Shown here piece by piece: positions 11,213-23,400 of a stretch of DNA of 64,000 nucleotides; the stretch's first letter is position 1, and the number at the start of each line of letters is the position of its first letter. This DNA is from Zhengitettix transpicula. Its lineage: Eukaryota; Arthropoda; Insecta; Orthoptera; Tetrigidae. Where the stretch lies: positions 86,284,032-86,348,031 of the forward strand of contig CM073591.1 in the NCBI GenBank assembly GCA_037074705.1, in the 5' to 3' direction. A program made the translations under genes and the position numbers. The notes under the pieces are model-generated. The model saw only the letters and a program-made list of their open reading frames with translations, was not told the DNA's origin and did not search any database.

Positions 11213-11222
11213 AACCAAACTT
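11213..11222. repeat. LINE target-site duplication, 3' side
   Basis: AACCAAACTT, repeated exactly at 12915-12924 on the other side of the LINE. Confidence 0.75.
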
Positions 11223-12914
11223 TTTATTTTTTTAATTACAATTTAACGTCAAATTAACTTTTTGGTCATTAGCGACTTACATCTGTAAAGTTCTACGTTT
11301 GTATAACATTTAAATTAATTTAAACAAATCAGTTTTCAACGTAAAGTCTATGAGGTTGTTTATTGCTGCTGATGAGTTGCAAATCTCCATCATTGAATGG
11401 GCGGCTATGGTTGATCTTCTTATCTCGCTATATTTGGGGCAGTCAAAGAGGACATGAGGAATTGTTGTGGGCTCCTTGCATGAGCTGCATACCGGCTGCG
11501 GAGATCTGGAAATCAAAAATGAATGAGTGAAACTGGAGTGCAATGTTCTTATTCTGGCTACAACAACCTGTTGCCTTCGGGATAGTTCTTTCGGGTGCGA
11601 TATTTCTCTGATGCTGTTGACATTTCTGAGGTTTCCTCTGGTTTCACAGGTCTACTCCACTTTTCCTCCAGTTCCTTGTAGAGCCCTACACTGCAGTCCC
11701 TGCTGGTGCAAACTAGCAGGTTGCTGGATCTTCCTTGATGATCAGCTTCCATCTTCGCTAGGAGATCTGCCCTGTCGTGTCCTACTATGTCCTTATGCGC
11801 AGGTAGCCAGGCTATAGTTTCCTTTTTCTTGTATTTTCAATATATTCTCTCTAATTCGATTTATGCAACCATTTCTGTGCACTGTACTGGTTATTCTGTG
11901 TATTGCGTCATTGGAGTCTGTTAAGTAATATTGTTGGTCTCCGGTGTTTTCAGACACAGTTCCGTGGCCATGAAGATGGCGTATAATTCTGCTGAAATTA
12001 TCGACGCATTATGGTTTATAGCGATAGATTTTTCTTTTCCTGTCGTAACTATTGCGCACCCGACTCAATTTAAATTTTTGGACCCATCGGTATAAATGAC
12101 TCTGGGAGAATTATATCTTTGTAGCAACTGATAGATTTCTGCGTTCCAGTTAGTGTTATGTGGATTGTTTACTTTAAGTTTATGGAGCGATGTATCGATT
12201 GGAATTTCGTTAAGCTTCCATGGGAGGATGCTTGCCGTGGTGTTGTGGTCTATCTCTGGAAAAGTCATTCCTTCCTTTCGTAATATATCCTTTAGTGTAG
12301 TGTAGTACGGGGTTCGGTTTCTAGATGGTTCTTTCTCTGCATATTGAGGAGTGATGGTTTGTTCTCTTATCATTGGGTTCGATGCCTCTCTTGCCTTCAT
12401 CGCGTATCTAATTGCAATTACTTTCCTTCTGCGTCTAAGCGGGATTTCGTTTGCCTCAAGTGTGAGTCTCGGTATTAGGGTGGTTTTATAACATCCCGTT
12501 ATCACTCTCATTGCCCCGTTTTGGACAACGTTTAGTCTTCTTAGCATCCTTTTCTGTGCTGTCATATATATGTGTGCTCCATAATCTATTTTTGTTCTGA
12601 TCATTGCCCTGTAGGTGAGACTCAATAGTTCCATCTTTGATCCCCAGTTCTTGGCAGCTAGTAGCTTGAGGATTAATAGACTTTTTTGCTTTCTATGATT
12701 AGTTGCTCGATGTGAGTCTTGAACGTGAGTTTTGAGTCAAAGAAAATTCCCATAATCTTGTATTAATTTACATATTCAATATTTTTATCATATATTTTTA
12801 AAGGTATCTTTATTTGCTTGTATTTCCTTGAGAAGCACATTGCTTTGACTTTGCAAGGGTTAAAATTGAATCCCGTTTTTTCAGCCCACCGAGTCGCCTT
12901 ATTTATTGTTATAA
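11223..12914 (-). mobile_element. 5'-truncated RNase H-bearing LINE insertion
   Basis: A 1.69-kb minus-strand insertion flanked by the 10-bp repeat AACCAAACTT. It starts with an oligo-T run (the poly-A tail read backwards) at 11223-11236 and ends by 5' truncation at 12914 inside the RT C-terminal region. This is the expected product of target-primed reverse transcription by a non-LTR retrotransposon. Confidence 0.82.
11310..12905 (-). pseudogene. LINE ORF2: RT C-terminal part, RNase H, zinc knuckle
   Basis: Starting at about 12905: WAEKTGFNFNPCKVKAMCFS and MGIFFDSKLTFKTHI (RT thumb side), then LTYRAMIRTKIDYGAHIYM and NVVQNGAMRVITG.. at 12634-12440. The RNase H domain follows with all four signature regions: IYTDGSK (about 12085), ISAELYAIF (about 11990), LTDSNDAI (about 11920) and AWLPAHKDIVGHDRAD (about 11790). 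The C terminus is CSSCKEPTTIPHVLFDC, a Cys/His motif usual at the end of I- and Jockey-group LINEs. The frame is broken: TGA at about 12066-12064 just after TDGSK, and shifts near 11930, 11830 and 11560. It is therefore inactive, but the domain order is complete from the RT thumb on. Confidence 0.88.
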
Positions 12915-12924
12915 AACCAAACTT

Positions 12925-14108
12925 CGTACTCGTAAAACTTTATATCTAGAAAAAAAAATTGTATTGGTAAGACAGATCTAAAACCCCTGAGTTGGGAGAC
13001 ATTAACATAAGAATATAATGCGAAAACGATAATCGATAATGGTGTCGACTCGATATTCGCTGAGATAAACAGTGACAATTCCGATGTCTCTGGAGCTAAA
13101 CAAAAAATTGACCATTAGATCCACATAAGTGTCGAATCCGTAGTTTTCAAAATCGCTGAGGTGATTAACCGGGATACCGACTAATATATTGTGAAAAAAT
13201 CTGTAAGGGTTTTTTCAAGCTATCCCATGAAGAATTTATGTAGAGAGAAAAGTGGAAAACATAAGTTTTTCATAATATTTTTACTGTTATCCGTTCGATA
13301 AATAATTAAAATTTTTAAACTTTGTCTAATGTGTACAGTATGCCGGAATGATGAGGCAAACAAATTACAGAGGTATTTTCTAAGTTGCGTAACTTTAAAT
13401 ATAAAAATTTATAGTACACTTTGCAGAAACGTTTGTTAAGAGGATTTCAAAAGCAAAGAACCGTCACTTTGTTGCATGTTTCTCTGTGATTTAGAGCGCT
13501 GTCTCGCGTCGTTTTTTAAGAAACAGTAGTGCAAAGTGGGTCACCATTATTTATTTGTGGGCGCATTATCTGAAGGAGCGTGTACTCTGGTATTCCTTGT
13601 GAGTCGCCATTGTCCACGTGCGACGGTAATCGCTGGCGTCGACGCTATGGGACGCCTTCGCAGCCATTGTTAGTGCATCCTCTTTTATCCTTGGGTCACT
13701 GACAAGATAACAATGCCGTTGACAGCCTTTGTCTCCCGACACGGTCGTTCCCCGCTCTTATTCCGCAAGAACAGACGTTATCGGTGTGTTACTAAAAACC
13801 ACTTAAAAGCTCGACAAACACACCACCTCCTGTAAAAGTAAAACCTTTTTTGTTTGCACGGTACTACCTATCTTCTTTCTTAATTTCCAGGTATTACCTC
13901 CATTAAGACTTTGTGGATGTCATTTTTTTCGTATTAATAAACTTAATACGTAATAATTGAGAAAAGTAATTTGACTTTTGAATTTACATTATAAAAAGAA
14001 ATCATTATGGGTTATACATTTATAAGACAATTGCTTCAAAAGCTATGTATTACAATTTTCGTCATATATAGATCTAAAGATTATAACACCTCTGATATTT
14101 TATTTTAG
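12925..14108. other. Intergenic with CpG-rich island
   Basis: AT-rich to about 13480, then a GC/CpG-richer island at about 13490-13830 containing CCACGTGCG (an E-box) and several CGTC/GACG repeats. No frame or RNA recognised. Confidence 0.3.
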
Positions 14109-14112
14109 ATAT

Positions 14113-15089
14113 TGTAATGTCAATTAATTAGGCCATTAATTGTTTGGACATAAAATTTGAATTGTTTGATAAATCCATTATAGCGGTCTGATCGAACAAA
14201 GCAACAATGAAAAAGCGAGCTCAGCCGCTTTTGTTGAAAAGTCAAAATGGCGTTTTGCGGGCGTCAAAGTCGAGCATTTTACGTCTATATCCAGCCAGGA
14301 AAGGAAGTCAGTTTTTTTACGTCTACAGCAAGGAGCTAAAGAAAAGTTAGTTCACTCCGAAAGAATAAACAGTTAAAATAAATCTTCAAGGAACAACGTT
14401 GCAGTTTAAGTCCAATTCAGTAAAAGACTAATAAATCTACGAATCATAGGATTCCTGTAAGGCAAGCAGACATCAGATAGCTGACATTCAGGAGGATCAT
14501 CCGAATTCCTGGGATCCTATAAATTTTGACTACAATAGTGTAAAATCTGTGAGTCGATATTTAGAATCAGTGTATAATTTTGCAATAGTGTACTTCCAAA
14601 ACCAAAAAGAATGCTGGTACCAGCTGGACAGTACGTAAGTAACAAAACCAAAACTAATGATTAATTGTAAACGCTAATTAAAGGATAAAGTCAGATTTCG
14701 TTCTCTTTTAAATTGTAAATCACAGTTAATTTCTTTACATTTTAATTTCTTTCATTCTATCGACATATTGTTTAGGTAAATTGTAAACTGTTTTGATAAG
14801 ATTTTAAATCAATTTGATGTGTTCATTATTAAACCCATTCAATGCCCTGTGAGAACCAGATCTCAAATTTTGTGTTTGTAATTATATTTTACTGGCACAA
14901 AATAAAATAAAAATATTTTGTTTGTTAATTTTTGATTATTATTTCATTTAATAAACGACCTATTATTTGATTATTACATAAATGGCTCTTCAACGTGAGG
15001 CAAATTCTTTAAATTAAAATTAAATTAAATAAAGCCTCATTTTTGTTTATTACTTCAATTTAATTAAGGTAAACCTGTTATTTATTACA
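14113..15089 (+). mobile_element. Solo LTR, copy 1
   Basis: A 977-bp unit beginning TGTAATG and ending TTATTACA, i.e. 5'-TG...CA-3', flanked on both sides by ATAT (14109-14112 and 15090-15093). Four other copies of the same family lie in the window (39163, 53417 minus, 56866 minus, 57615). TG...CA ends plus a 4-bp ATAT duplication in AT-repeat targets point to a Ty3/Gypsy-type LTR left after LTR-LTR recombination. There is no internal coding region. A GTAAGT splice-donor-like hexamer at 14635-14640 is kept at the equivalent place in other copies. Confidence 0.75.
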
Positions 15090-15093
15090 ATAT

Positions 15094-16380
15094 ATATATA
15101 TGATTTTTACGCTAATAAATTATGGTCCCGCTTTACTACATTTTATTCATTATTGTGATGAATTAAGAAAGTGGAAGACAACTATTACCTTATTTTACAT
15201 CATATGGGTTATTACAGATGGAAAATAAAACGAATTATTTTTTAATAAATTAATCTTTCTCTAAAACCCTGCGGAATCTGAATTACCTGTATTTACTAGA
15301 AGACGTATTACCAAACTTTTTCCTACTTCGATACCCTCGACAAGCTCAGTATTATGTTATAAAACCCCACAATTTAACTTTCATTAAATTTCTTATAAAA
15401 TAATTTCATTTTTCCTATAACCGCTATCTTCGACAAATGTCATTGGCAATATCAGGGGATTGAATTGTTTAATAAAATATATTATTTAAATCAAACCAAT
15501 TTAGTCTTCAATTATTACTTTTTTTTTCAACGAAAAGACACGTAATAAATGCAGACTTAATTCGTTATAACCAAAATTCACGGAATAAATGAAAACTAAA
15601 TTGGTTTTATTTAAATAACCACTTAAGACTATCTTAAGATAATATCTAAAACATATTAAGAATTTGAAGTCATCGAATATTATGAGTTGCCGCCTGTGTT
15701 ATCTTGTAATAATTCTCCACTAAACCCTATTCTCGTAGGATTAGTTCCCCTAAATTCATATAGGTAAATTATAGGACTATATTTGGGAAAATTCCTTATA
15801 TTCAATTAATAATTAATTTTTGAATTATTACAATACCCAAGGTAAATAATAACCGATAATTTTAATTACCTCAGTGTAATTAAAATTATCGGTTATTATT
15901 TACAATACAAACGTAAATAATATGCATAAAAATCCAAATTTCTATTTCCTTGTAACATTAAAAATTAAGTCTACATGAAAATAAATTACTTACTTTTTAA
16001 CTACTAATAATATAGTAGGCGATACATCTTCATGAAAATTTTAGATCTAGGTTTAAAAAGAAATTACTTAAAATGCAACAGAAATTGGCTACCTGGACAC
16101 AAAAAACTAGTCAAGAAATTAGGTAACCTACCGTACAAACGTTAAACAAAATTAAAATATTTTCAATTAACTCAAATTTAATCATGATTATCGAATGGTT
16201 AATTGGGGTAGGTCAAAAGAACTTACAGAATCTAAGTAATAGTCCAAGATGGAGATGTGAAATCAATTTTTTTTAAAATTTTTATGGTTTATTGGTACAC
16301 CTTTTCAATATATGCAAGATAATGTTCAAAACTTTTTAAAATTAACATGAAAAGAAATTGACACGAACAACTAGTAAAGT
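15094..16380. other. AT-rich interval with a perfect hairpin
   Basis: No gene recognised. The only structured feature is the inverted repeat at 15842-15903. Confidence 0.5.
15842..15903. repeat. Perfect 27-bp inverted repeat, 8-nt loop
   Basis: The arms 15842-15868 and 15877-15903 are exact reverse complements around the loop CCTCAGTG. The bases just outside each arm are also similar in direct orientation (ATTACAATACCCAAGG against TTTACAATACAAACG), as a template-switch event would leave. No Pol III terminator or miRNA signal could be recognised. Confidence 0.97.
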
Positions 16381-16397
16381 TGCGAAAAATTTTACGT

Positions 16398-16586
16398 CGG
16401 ATTGAAAATTAATAATAAGAATGAAAGCCAAATACAGAAAAAAGATGTGATAATATAAATACAACACAACGTTTCTGGATGCTTTGTTCATTTCTTCAAG
16501 GCTTCCAGAAACTCTGTGTCGTATTTATATTATCACTTATTTTGTCTTTATTTGTCTACCTTTCTTCTTATTAATTAATATTTTTA
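16398..16586. repeat. Fold-back pair 1 of PLE-type 3' ends
   Basis: Arms 16398-16484 (minus orientation) and 16501-16586 (plus) are inverted copies of the sequence that follows the Penelope-like ORF at 51.9 kb: CCAGAAAC, GT.GTATTTATATTATCAC, then a GTCT.TATTTG block. The minus arm keeps the core CTTGAAGA...GAAACG (about 16470-16500, reversed). The arms face outward from a spacer of about 15 bp. Confidence 0.85.
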
Positions 16587-17759
16587 GGTTATTTTAGTGA
16601 TAAAAATAGAACTATTCATAGAAAACAGTTGAAAATGGCTAAAAAACATCCGAAAGCTGCTGAACAAAAGTGTATTGATATATTTTAGCAAAAAACCTTT
16701 TTAAACAAATGGTGATTATCAACCCTACAAATTTGTTTTTATGAATCACAACCTGATGTAAAATTTACAGTCGCATCGATTGCTTGGTTTTATTCTTACG
16801 AAGTGTATAAAACCGTTCAAAAATGGGTTAATGGAAACATCAAGTGATGAACATCTTTCTGTCCACTGTAGGAGATTACGCAAAAAATATTCGACAAAAT
16901 CCAAGATATCCTGTTGATTGATAGACGACTCAAATTGTCCGTTGTTGTCGAGACCAAAGACAACTTCTATGGATCATTGGTTTCGAATTTTCAAGAAAAA
17001 TGTCATTTCTTCTGAGTTGACAAGAAACGCGCTCGTGGAGTAAATTGATTAACGCTTTTTCGTCGCATTCTTGACGAGTTTCCCCTTCGATAAAACATGA
17101 GTCCACCATTATACTACAAAACAACCGACCATATAGTGCAGGCAATCATTGAAATATGCCGCAAAAGTCATGGATAAGATTTGAATGCACGCGGAATTAT
17201 TCAAATAAATATTTGAGAAAAAGGACTAACGTTAACTAGAGACCATACTGGTTGCTGGAACATTTTTCTGGTCCTATCCACAAACACCTTGCTCATCTCC
17301 GGGTATCCTGCGGCCACAGATCCATAAAAACAACATTCCAGAAGTCCAATACATCATCAATCTTTTCTAAACTTTGGCCGGAAACCTAAATTAAAATATG
17401 AAGTTTCATCCCTCATAATGTAAACCAAAAGTACTGAGCGTTACAATTCCCAAATTTCCTACCATATTATAATCGTCTCATCACAGGCTTGCTGAAAATC
17501 AAGGCTTAAATCAAAATATTTCGTTTGGATTACTTTTCCTGGCCCCAAAACCATAAAAAAATTCTGCATCAACAAAATAATGTTAAATAATTAGAATGTT
17601 TCCGCCATTCACTTATCCAAAAAAAATAATAGACACTAATCCTATGATGAAGAGGACCTCTGCCATATAACGGCAAAGGACATAGGACCTTGAGTAACAA
17701 TGTTACCATCATCATCATCTGGAACGTTCAGCAAAGAAATTAAGAAAAAGCGTTAACAT

Positions 17760-18044
17760 TTGGCTCAAAATAAACTGATCTTTCATCACCTGTGCAAATA
17801 TTTTCTAATTCATCTGCGAACATCCGCATCTAACGTATTCAAAAAGTCCCTTTCATGGTATTTCCTTTTCCTAGCCCAAAAACCGCTCGATGGTAAAAAA
17901 ATCGTGTACAACGACGAGATATTTTCCCGCCATAATAAAATTAATTTGATCAACAACCAATGGCTTCAGAAAGTTGGAGAAACAGTGGACGAATTGTATT
18001 TAACTGAAATAAAAAACGTAAAAAACTTTTATTTTATTTTGTAA
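17760..18044 (+). pseudogene. Possible mariner transposase C-terminal relic
   Basis: The frame contains WYFLFLAQKPLDGKK, then NDEIF, and ends in KNVKNFYFIL. This resembles the C-terminal block of mariner transposases (a Y.LF..LK..L.GK.F..NDE pattern). Upstream, around 17030-17130, a fragment on the same strand reads FDKT.VHHYTTKQ, like the TW.HHY.PE segment. Everything between is broken and no inverted repeats were found. The call is weak and rests on these short motifs only. Confidence 0.35.
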
Positions 18045-18049
18045 GTACT

Positions 18050-20208
18050 TATTGACCTACTGTCGTTTGACAGTGTATTTAGGGTGTATGTGACCAATAA
18101 ACTACGCCGATAAAAATATAAATTTCTCATAATGAATTAATATTGTTATACAAAATAATGTATTGTTCGGTTTTGATTAGAAAACTTATTTTTAATATCT
18201 TCTCTAACAAAAAAACAGTATTTTGATGGTTGATTTTTTTTCTATTTAAACGTCTTTTTTTTGTATGAAAGACATCAATCACAAGTACGATATTTTCTGT
18301 GTGTGTTCTTAGAGAAGCAAATTGATACTTTGTTTTCTTAAAATATATTCTCCCTCATTTGTATAGGGGAGCTTTGCGAGGAATTAGTGCAAAACATGTT
18401 GATGCAAGTTTCAATTCATCATTTGATTCAACAGTAATAGCAATGCGATTTTCGTGTAGTATCCCTTATCGCCGCTGGCCATGCTGTGTTTACTAGAGAT
18501 AGACTATGGATTCGAAAGGCCAATTTATTCTAATGACTGAGTGCAATGAACAGATTCAGATTTACGCGTCGGTTTATCTGAGAGACAGGATATTCTCTGT
18601 TATTAACAGTGTGGCCTAAGGAACTATCATTACTGTTTGCCGTATTCCTTGTCAACGAACAAAATTAATATACTTGACACTTGAGTTGACCATAAATAAG
18701 TTATAAAGGAATTACTTGCTATCATCGCTTGAAATTTAAAAGGCATATTAAATTGATTTATTAAGGTACATGTTGCGTTCATATGTCATAAGAGATTTTA
18801 CACAGAATAATAATTTAATAATTGTATAAATATAGCTGAAAAGCGCTTATAAGTTCTTTTAATAATGTTTGTAATGCACACGTACCTATGGAAACATAAA
18901 TTTAAATATTTAAAATCTAAGTAAAATTGGAACGCCGATTAAAAATTTTGTCATTTAATAGGCTTATTTAAGTTTCTTACAATGTTGTAAATTTTAAAAA
19001 TATCGTACATTAACCTTACAAATTAATATTTCATCATCTCTGTGACCCGAATTCTTTCATTCTTTCTTCTTCTATTATAAGGAAATACTAATAATATTAT
19101 CTCAGAAAATGTTCACAATGTATTTCAACAGTAAATGAATTTAATACACATTTTTACAGTGCATACTTGTAGTAGTTGGAAAAGGTTTATAGTAAAAAAA
19201 CCTGCAGTCATTTACATTTTAATGAATAAAAGTACTTAATAATGTATTCCAAATGAAAAATAGTTTAAATTAGTAGAAAATGGTCAGAATATTTATTCAG
19301 TAACATTAAAAGTTATAAATACTTCTTAATTTAAAACTGAAGGTAACGTTTCGTCCCTTTGTTTAGGGTCCTCTTCAGACTTTATAATATTACAGAAACA
19401 ATATACAAGTGTTTCAAATTTTTTAAATTCGATAATCAATTTAAGTGAAAAGTTAAAAACTCCATATCAACTTCCATAGTCGAAAAATTGTTTATTGTCC
19501 TTACTATTTCATTAATTTATGAATTTGCCTATTATATTTAATTAAACAAATTTAATTAAAAAATGATAATTCAAATCTATTTTAAAGCACGAACGTATAA
19601 ATGTTGAGGACATTGGTTGAGTGAAGAAATGCTTAATTTAACATAAATTATATCATAAAGTCATTAACATAGTACCGATTTGTAACACTTTATTTTTTAA
19701 ATAAATTAGACTTCATAATTATTTTCGTTAAGAAAAAATTTATTTTTGTTGAATAATAACATTTTATATCACTAAAAAAATATTTGTTGCCGTCGAATTT
19801 CCTTTTATTTCCAATTTCAATTGTTTCTCACTGAAACATAAATATTTCATTACCTTCGCCTTACATAGAATTAAATAATTTATCCGAAGAAGGTATTTAA
19901 AGATGTCATGTAGCATGTCGCATAAGTGATTAGTGTGTGTTCCAAATCGCTAAACGCTTTGTTGTTTATAACCATTCTCTATTTTTAACACATAGCGAGG
20001 CAGAAACGTCATGTTGTTGGTAGTCATGAGAAATTCTCTGCTCGTATACAAGAAGATTATCTTTCTGACACTAAGACACGCTCCTATGCTTGAAAATTTT
20101 TATTTGTAACGGAGCAGGAAAATAATCATAGTTCAATTATATTTCTAGCGAAATATCTTTACGTTAAAAAGTATTCCTATAAATTTAATTTTTAATAATT
20201 TTTATTTC
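18050..20208. other. AT-rich interval
   Basis: No gene recognised. A single minus-strand copy of the CTGAAGA...GAAACG core lies at 19348-19378. Confidence 0.45.
19348..19378 (-). repeat. Isolated hammerhead-like core (PLE-type end)
   Basis: The reverse strand reads CTGAAGAGGACCC, a short loop, then GGGACGAAACG. The segment between the two conserved boxes can pair as CCC/GGG. It is the same motif family as the fold-back arms; the element around it is not recognisable. Confidence 0.5.
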
Positions 20209-20470
20209 TTTTAGAATAACACGTGGTGGCAACTCCCCTTTAATAGCATAGGAAGGGATTTGAAAGGGGCGATGCGGAAGGGTAGAAGAAGGTAGCCAAG
20301 GGTTACCTATGGACTCCAGCTGTAGTTTAAAGATCCTACCCGGCATTTCCCTAAAACTGATGCAGGGAAAAACCTAGAAAACCGATGGAGGGAGAGGGGG
20401 TTTTCTGTGGGGACGTAGCTTTCCCTTGTCCGTGCCTCAACTATTTTAGGAGGCAGCTAGCCGAATGTTC
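20209..20470 (-). repeat. SINE-like repeat copy D
   Basis: Reversed copy with GTGGCAACTCCCCTTTAATA, GCCAAGGGTTACC, GATCCTACCCGGCAT and GGAGGCAGCTAGCCGA. It has an internal deletion of the CACGCCCTTCC segment and is truncated at the head. Confidence 0.85.
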
Positions 20471-20474
20471 CAGT

Positions 20475-23400
20475 AGGAACACGGAACAACTCTTTGATTA
20501 AATGAGATAAAGATAGTAGATAAAAAATTAGTTTTGTTATAAGGAGAAATAAACCAGCAATAGTCGTACTACTCGATCGCGTATTCATTGCCTCCATCTA
20601 GAAAAGCAGTAACAGTCAACAGATTTCCCAACTTAGTTAAACAGATCAAATGTAAATATCAAGTTAAAGTTTTTGTGTATTTTGACACAGGGAAATATTA
20701 ACAATTTATTTCTCGACCGCGAAATTTTTAATCACAATAAATAAAGTGTGAGAACATTGGTCTTTTATTGACTCTGATGTTAAGAAATAATATCAAGTTC
20801 ATTTCTGGTTAATATTAATAATACATATAAAGAAATAATAAAATAAAATAACTAATATCTTACATTTATTTCAACATAAACATACAGTAGAATATATAAA
20901 ATTAAACAATGAATTTTGCGTACGTCAAAATTACATTCATTCTACGTGAACAGATATATCAACAATTCAAATGAGTCTCTTATATTATTTATTTTATTCG
21001 AAAGTAAAATTTTATTATTTAATAAGGAATTCTATATCAGAGTCATGTAGAGTTGTTATAGATATTTTTTTAAAATGCAAAAAAAGGCATTAGAATTTAT
21101 TTTATCTCTGCACCGAAATGTTTCATGAAATTTTATGTTTATCAATGAAAGAGAATGAGTTCATGTAAGTAGTTAGTAGAAGGATAATAATTTTCTAATG
21201 AACCTAAATAGTAAAATGTACCAAACAGTAGTTAGTGTACCTCAAGTGTAGGCAAACAATTTCAAACCAGTATTTAATCATGAAAATTTGTAGACCTTGG
21301 AAGACGTCAGTGTCAAGTTATAAGAATATTCTCCAACTGTCATAATAACAATACAAGTGTATAGTTAGACAATTGCTGTGAATTTATTTAGAATGTTAGA
21401 ATTATATCACTCAATATTTCACTGAAGGGTCAAGAAACACATATTCAGTTGTGGAATAGTCGATAATGATTTACCTGAATTTGTATTTCTCATTCGGAAT
21501 ATATTCGTATTATCTGACACTGGTTTTACTTTCCTTGTCTGCAATTTATATACAATGCCGTTTTATTCGATTTATTATTTTATAAATAAACCATCCGTTT
21601 AATGGAAAATTCAATATCCTCTCCTGAAATGTATAACCGCAAAAAGAATTAATCTGCTTAACCACAAATTTAATTGATGACTGTCTCAGAACATTTAAAA
21701 TGTTTGAGTTTTAACTGTAAGTTAGACAAGAGGTAATAAAGGTAGTATTGATATTTTTAAATACAAAGATCAGGATAAATTCTTTAAGGAAATGATTTGT
21801 GGCTCATTATCAATACCAACAATACCAATATTTGGGCTCAAATTTAAGGACATATATTTTCAAAAAGTACCCTACAAATGTGTACATGAGAATTTTTGGA
21901 CGATCAATTATAATAAATTAGTTACATTAGTGTTTTTGCAGAGATTTAGGCTGCTAAGAGCAGCAATACAAGCTTTATTTGTGTGGCAAACAGACAGGCG
22001 CTCATTAAAAGCAAAATATAAATATGATAAAGCTTTACGCGTTCGCTATTTATGCTTAATTAATATTGTGTTAACGAAAAATGTGTCGCAAATGACATTT
22101 CAATAAACTGTACATTATTTTCTCATTTGAGCGTGAACTGCGAAGAATCGTAATTCACGAACAGTTATTAATTTTCCTGTCAAACATTCAAACAAATATT
22201 ACAGACACTGAAAACAAAACTCTTCTCCAGAAAAATTACTAATGAATCTAAGCATCCAAATGTATCTTCAACGTTATAAAAATTGAGCATCTTTACTTGA
22301 ATGCAACACGCAAAACACCTTTGGTTTGTAGTATTTATTCGAGCCTGACTGTGAAACTAAAAAAAAATGTTTTCATAAAAAAATACACTTTTTGCACATT
22401 TTCTCAATATGAATATCCAACTGCCATCCATGTTCAGATTTCAAACATATGTCCCATAAATAAATAGTACGCTAAATTTAACTTCCAATATGATGTAGCC
22501 TATAAGTAAAAAATTTTCGAACCTAACTGAATAATTTATGAAGTGATAACAATTTCACTAATTGTTTCTTTAGATACATGGTTTACGGAAAATAGAAAGC
22601 CTTATTTTATTAACAGAAAGTTTCAGATCCCCGTCCGAATTTACAGGTTTCGTAAGATTGCTAATGTAATTAACGTGTCATTTCTCAGGCGCAGATAATG
22701 TTTGATCCCTAACCATTGTGAATTAGATCTTGTTTATTACGTCCTTAACATTTGTGAATTATGTCTTGTTTTTACGTCCATAACAATTGGGAATTAGGTC
22801 TTGTTTATTACGTACGTTGATTGTGAACATAAATTTCAGCGGCTACAGCGAAGCCTATTGCATAAGACAATGTTAAATAATATGGCACTATTAGAAACGG
22901 CAAGTGTATGTTTTGTGTTTCAATGTATTATCCTCACATAACCTTTTTTTATAGATAATTATTCATTCTTTATTGCTTTACAAGTATAACATAATAATAT
23001 TATTTATGTAATGGGCCCGAAATTAATCTAATAATACTGTATAACACTAAAAGTAATATGCTTGAAATTTATATATTTTTTCCTTTTCATAATTCGTAAC
23101 TATTTAAAAATGAGTCGATATTAAAAAGCGAGTTCATTATTAGTTCTCCTAAAACTAAATTCATTTAAGCAAATAAAATAATTGGTTATAAATTTTGTGA
23201 TTGAACAATTATTTTCAGTCAAATTTCATCATGCTAAAAAAAATCACTTTGTTGCAGCTTGATACGTACCTTGTTCAAGAAAACTAGAGAGCGAAGGATT
23301 TATTACTTTAATAGACATGAATTGAATGACTGAGTGTTACTAGTTGAAGAGAATTTCAATTTAAAAGAACATTGGAATGATAATAGACTCTTTCCTCGTT

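Noticed and set aside
16930..17145. 71-codon minus-strand frame
   Set aside because: Opposite to a weak mariner-like fragment; probably its shadow.
21792..22106. 104-codon plus-strand frame
   Set aside because: No motif, AT-rich, no splice or promoter context.
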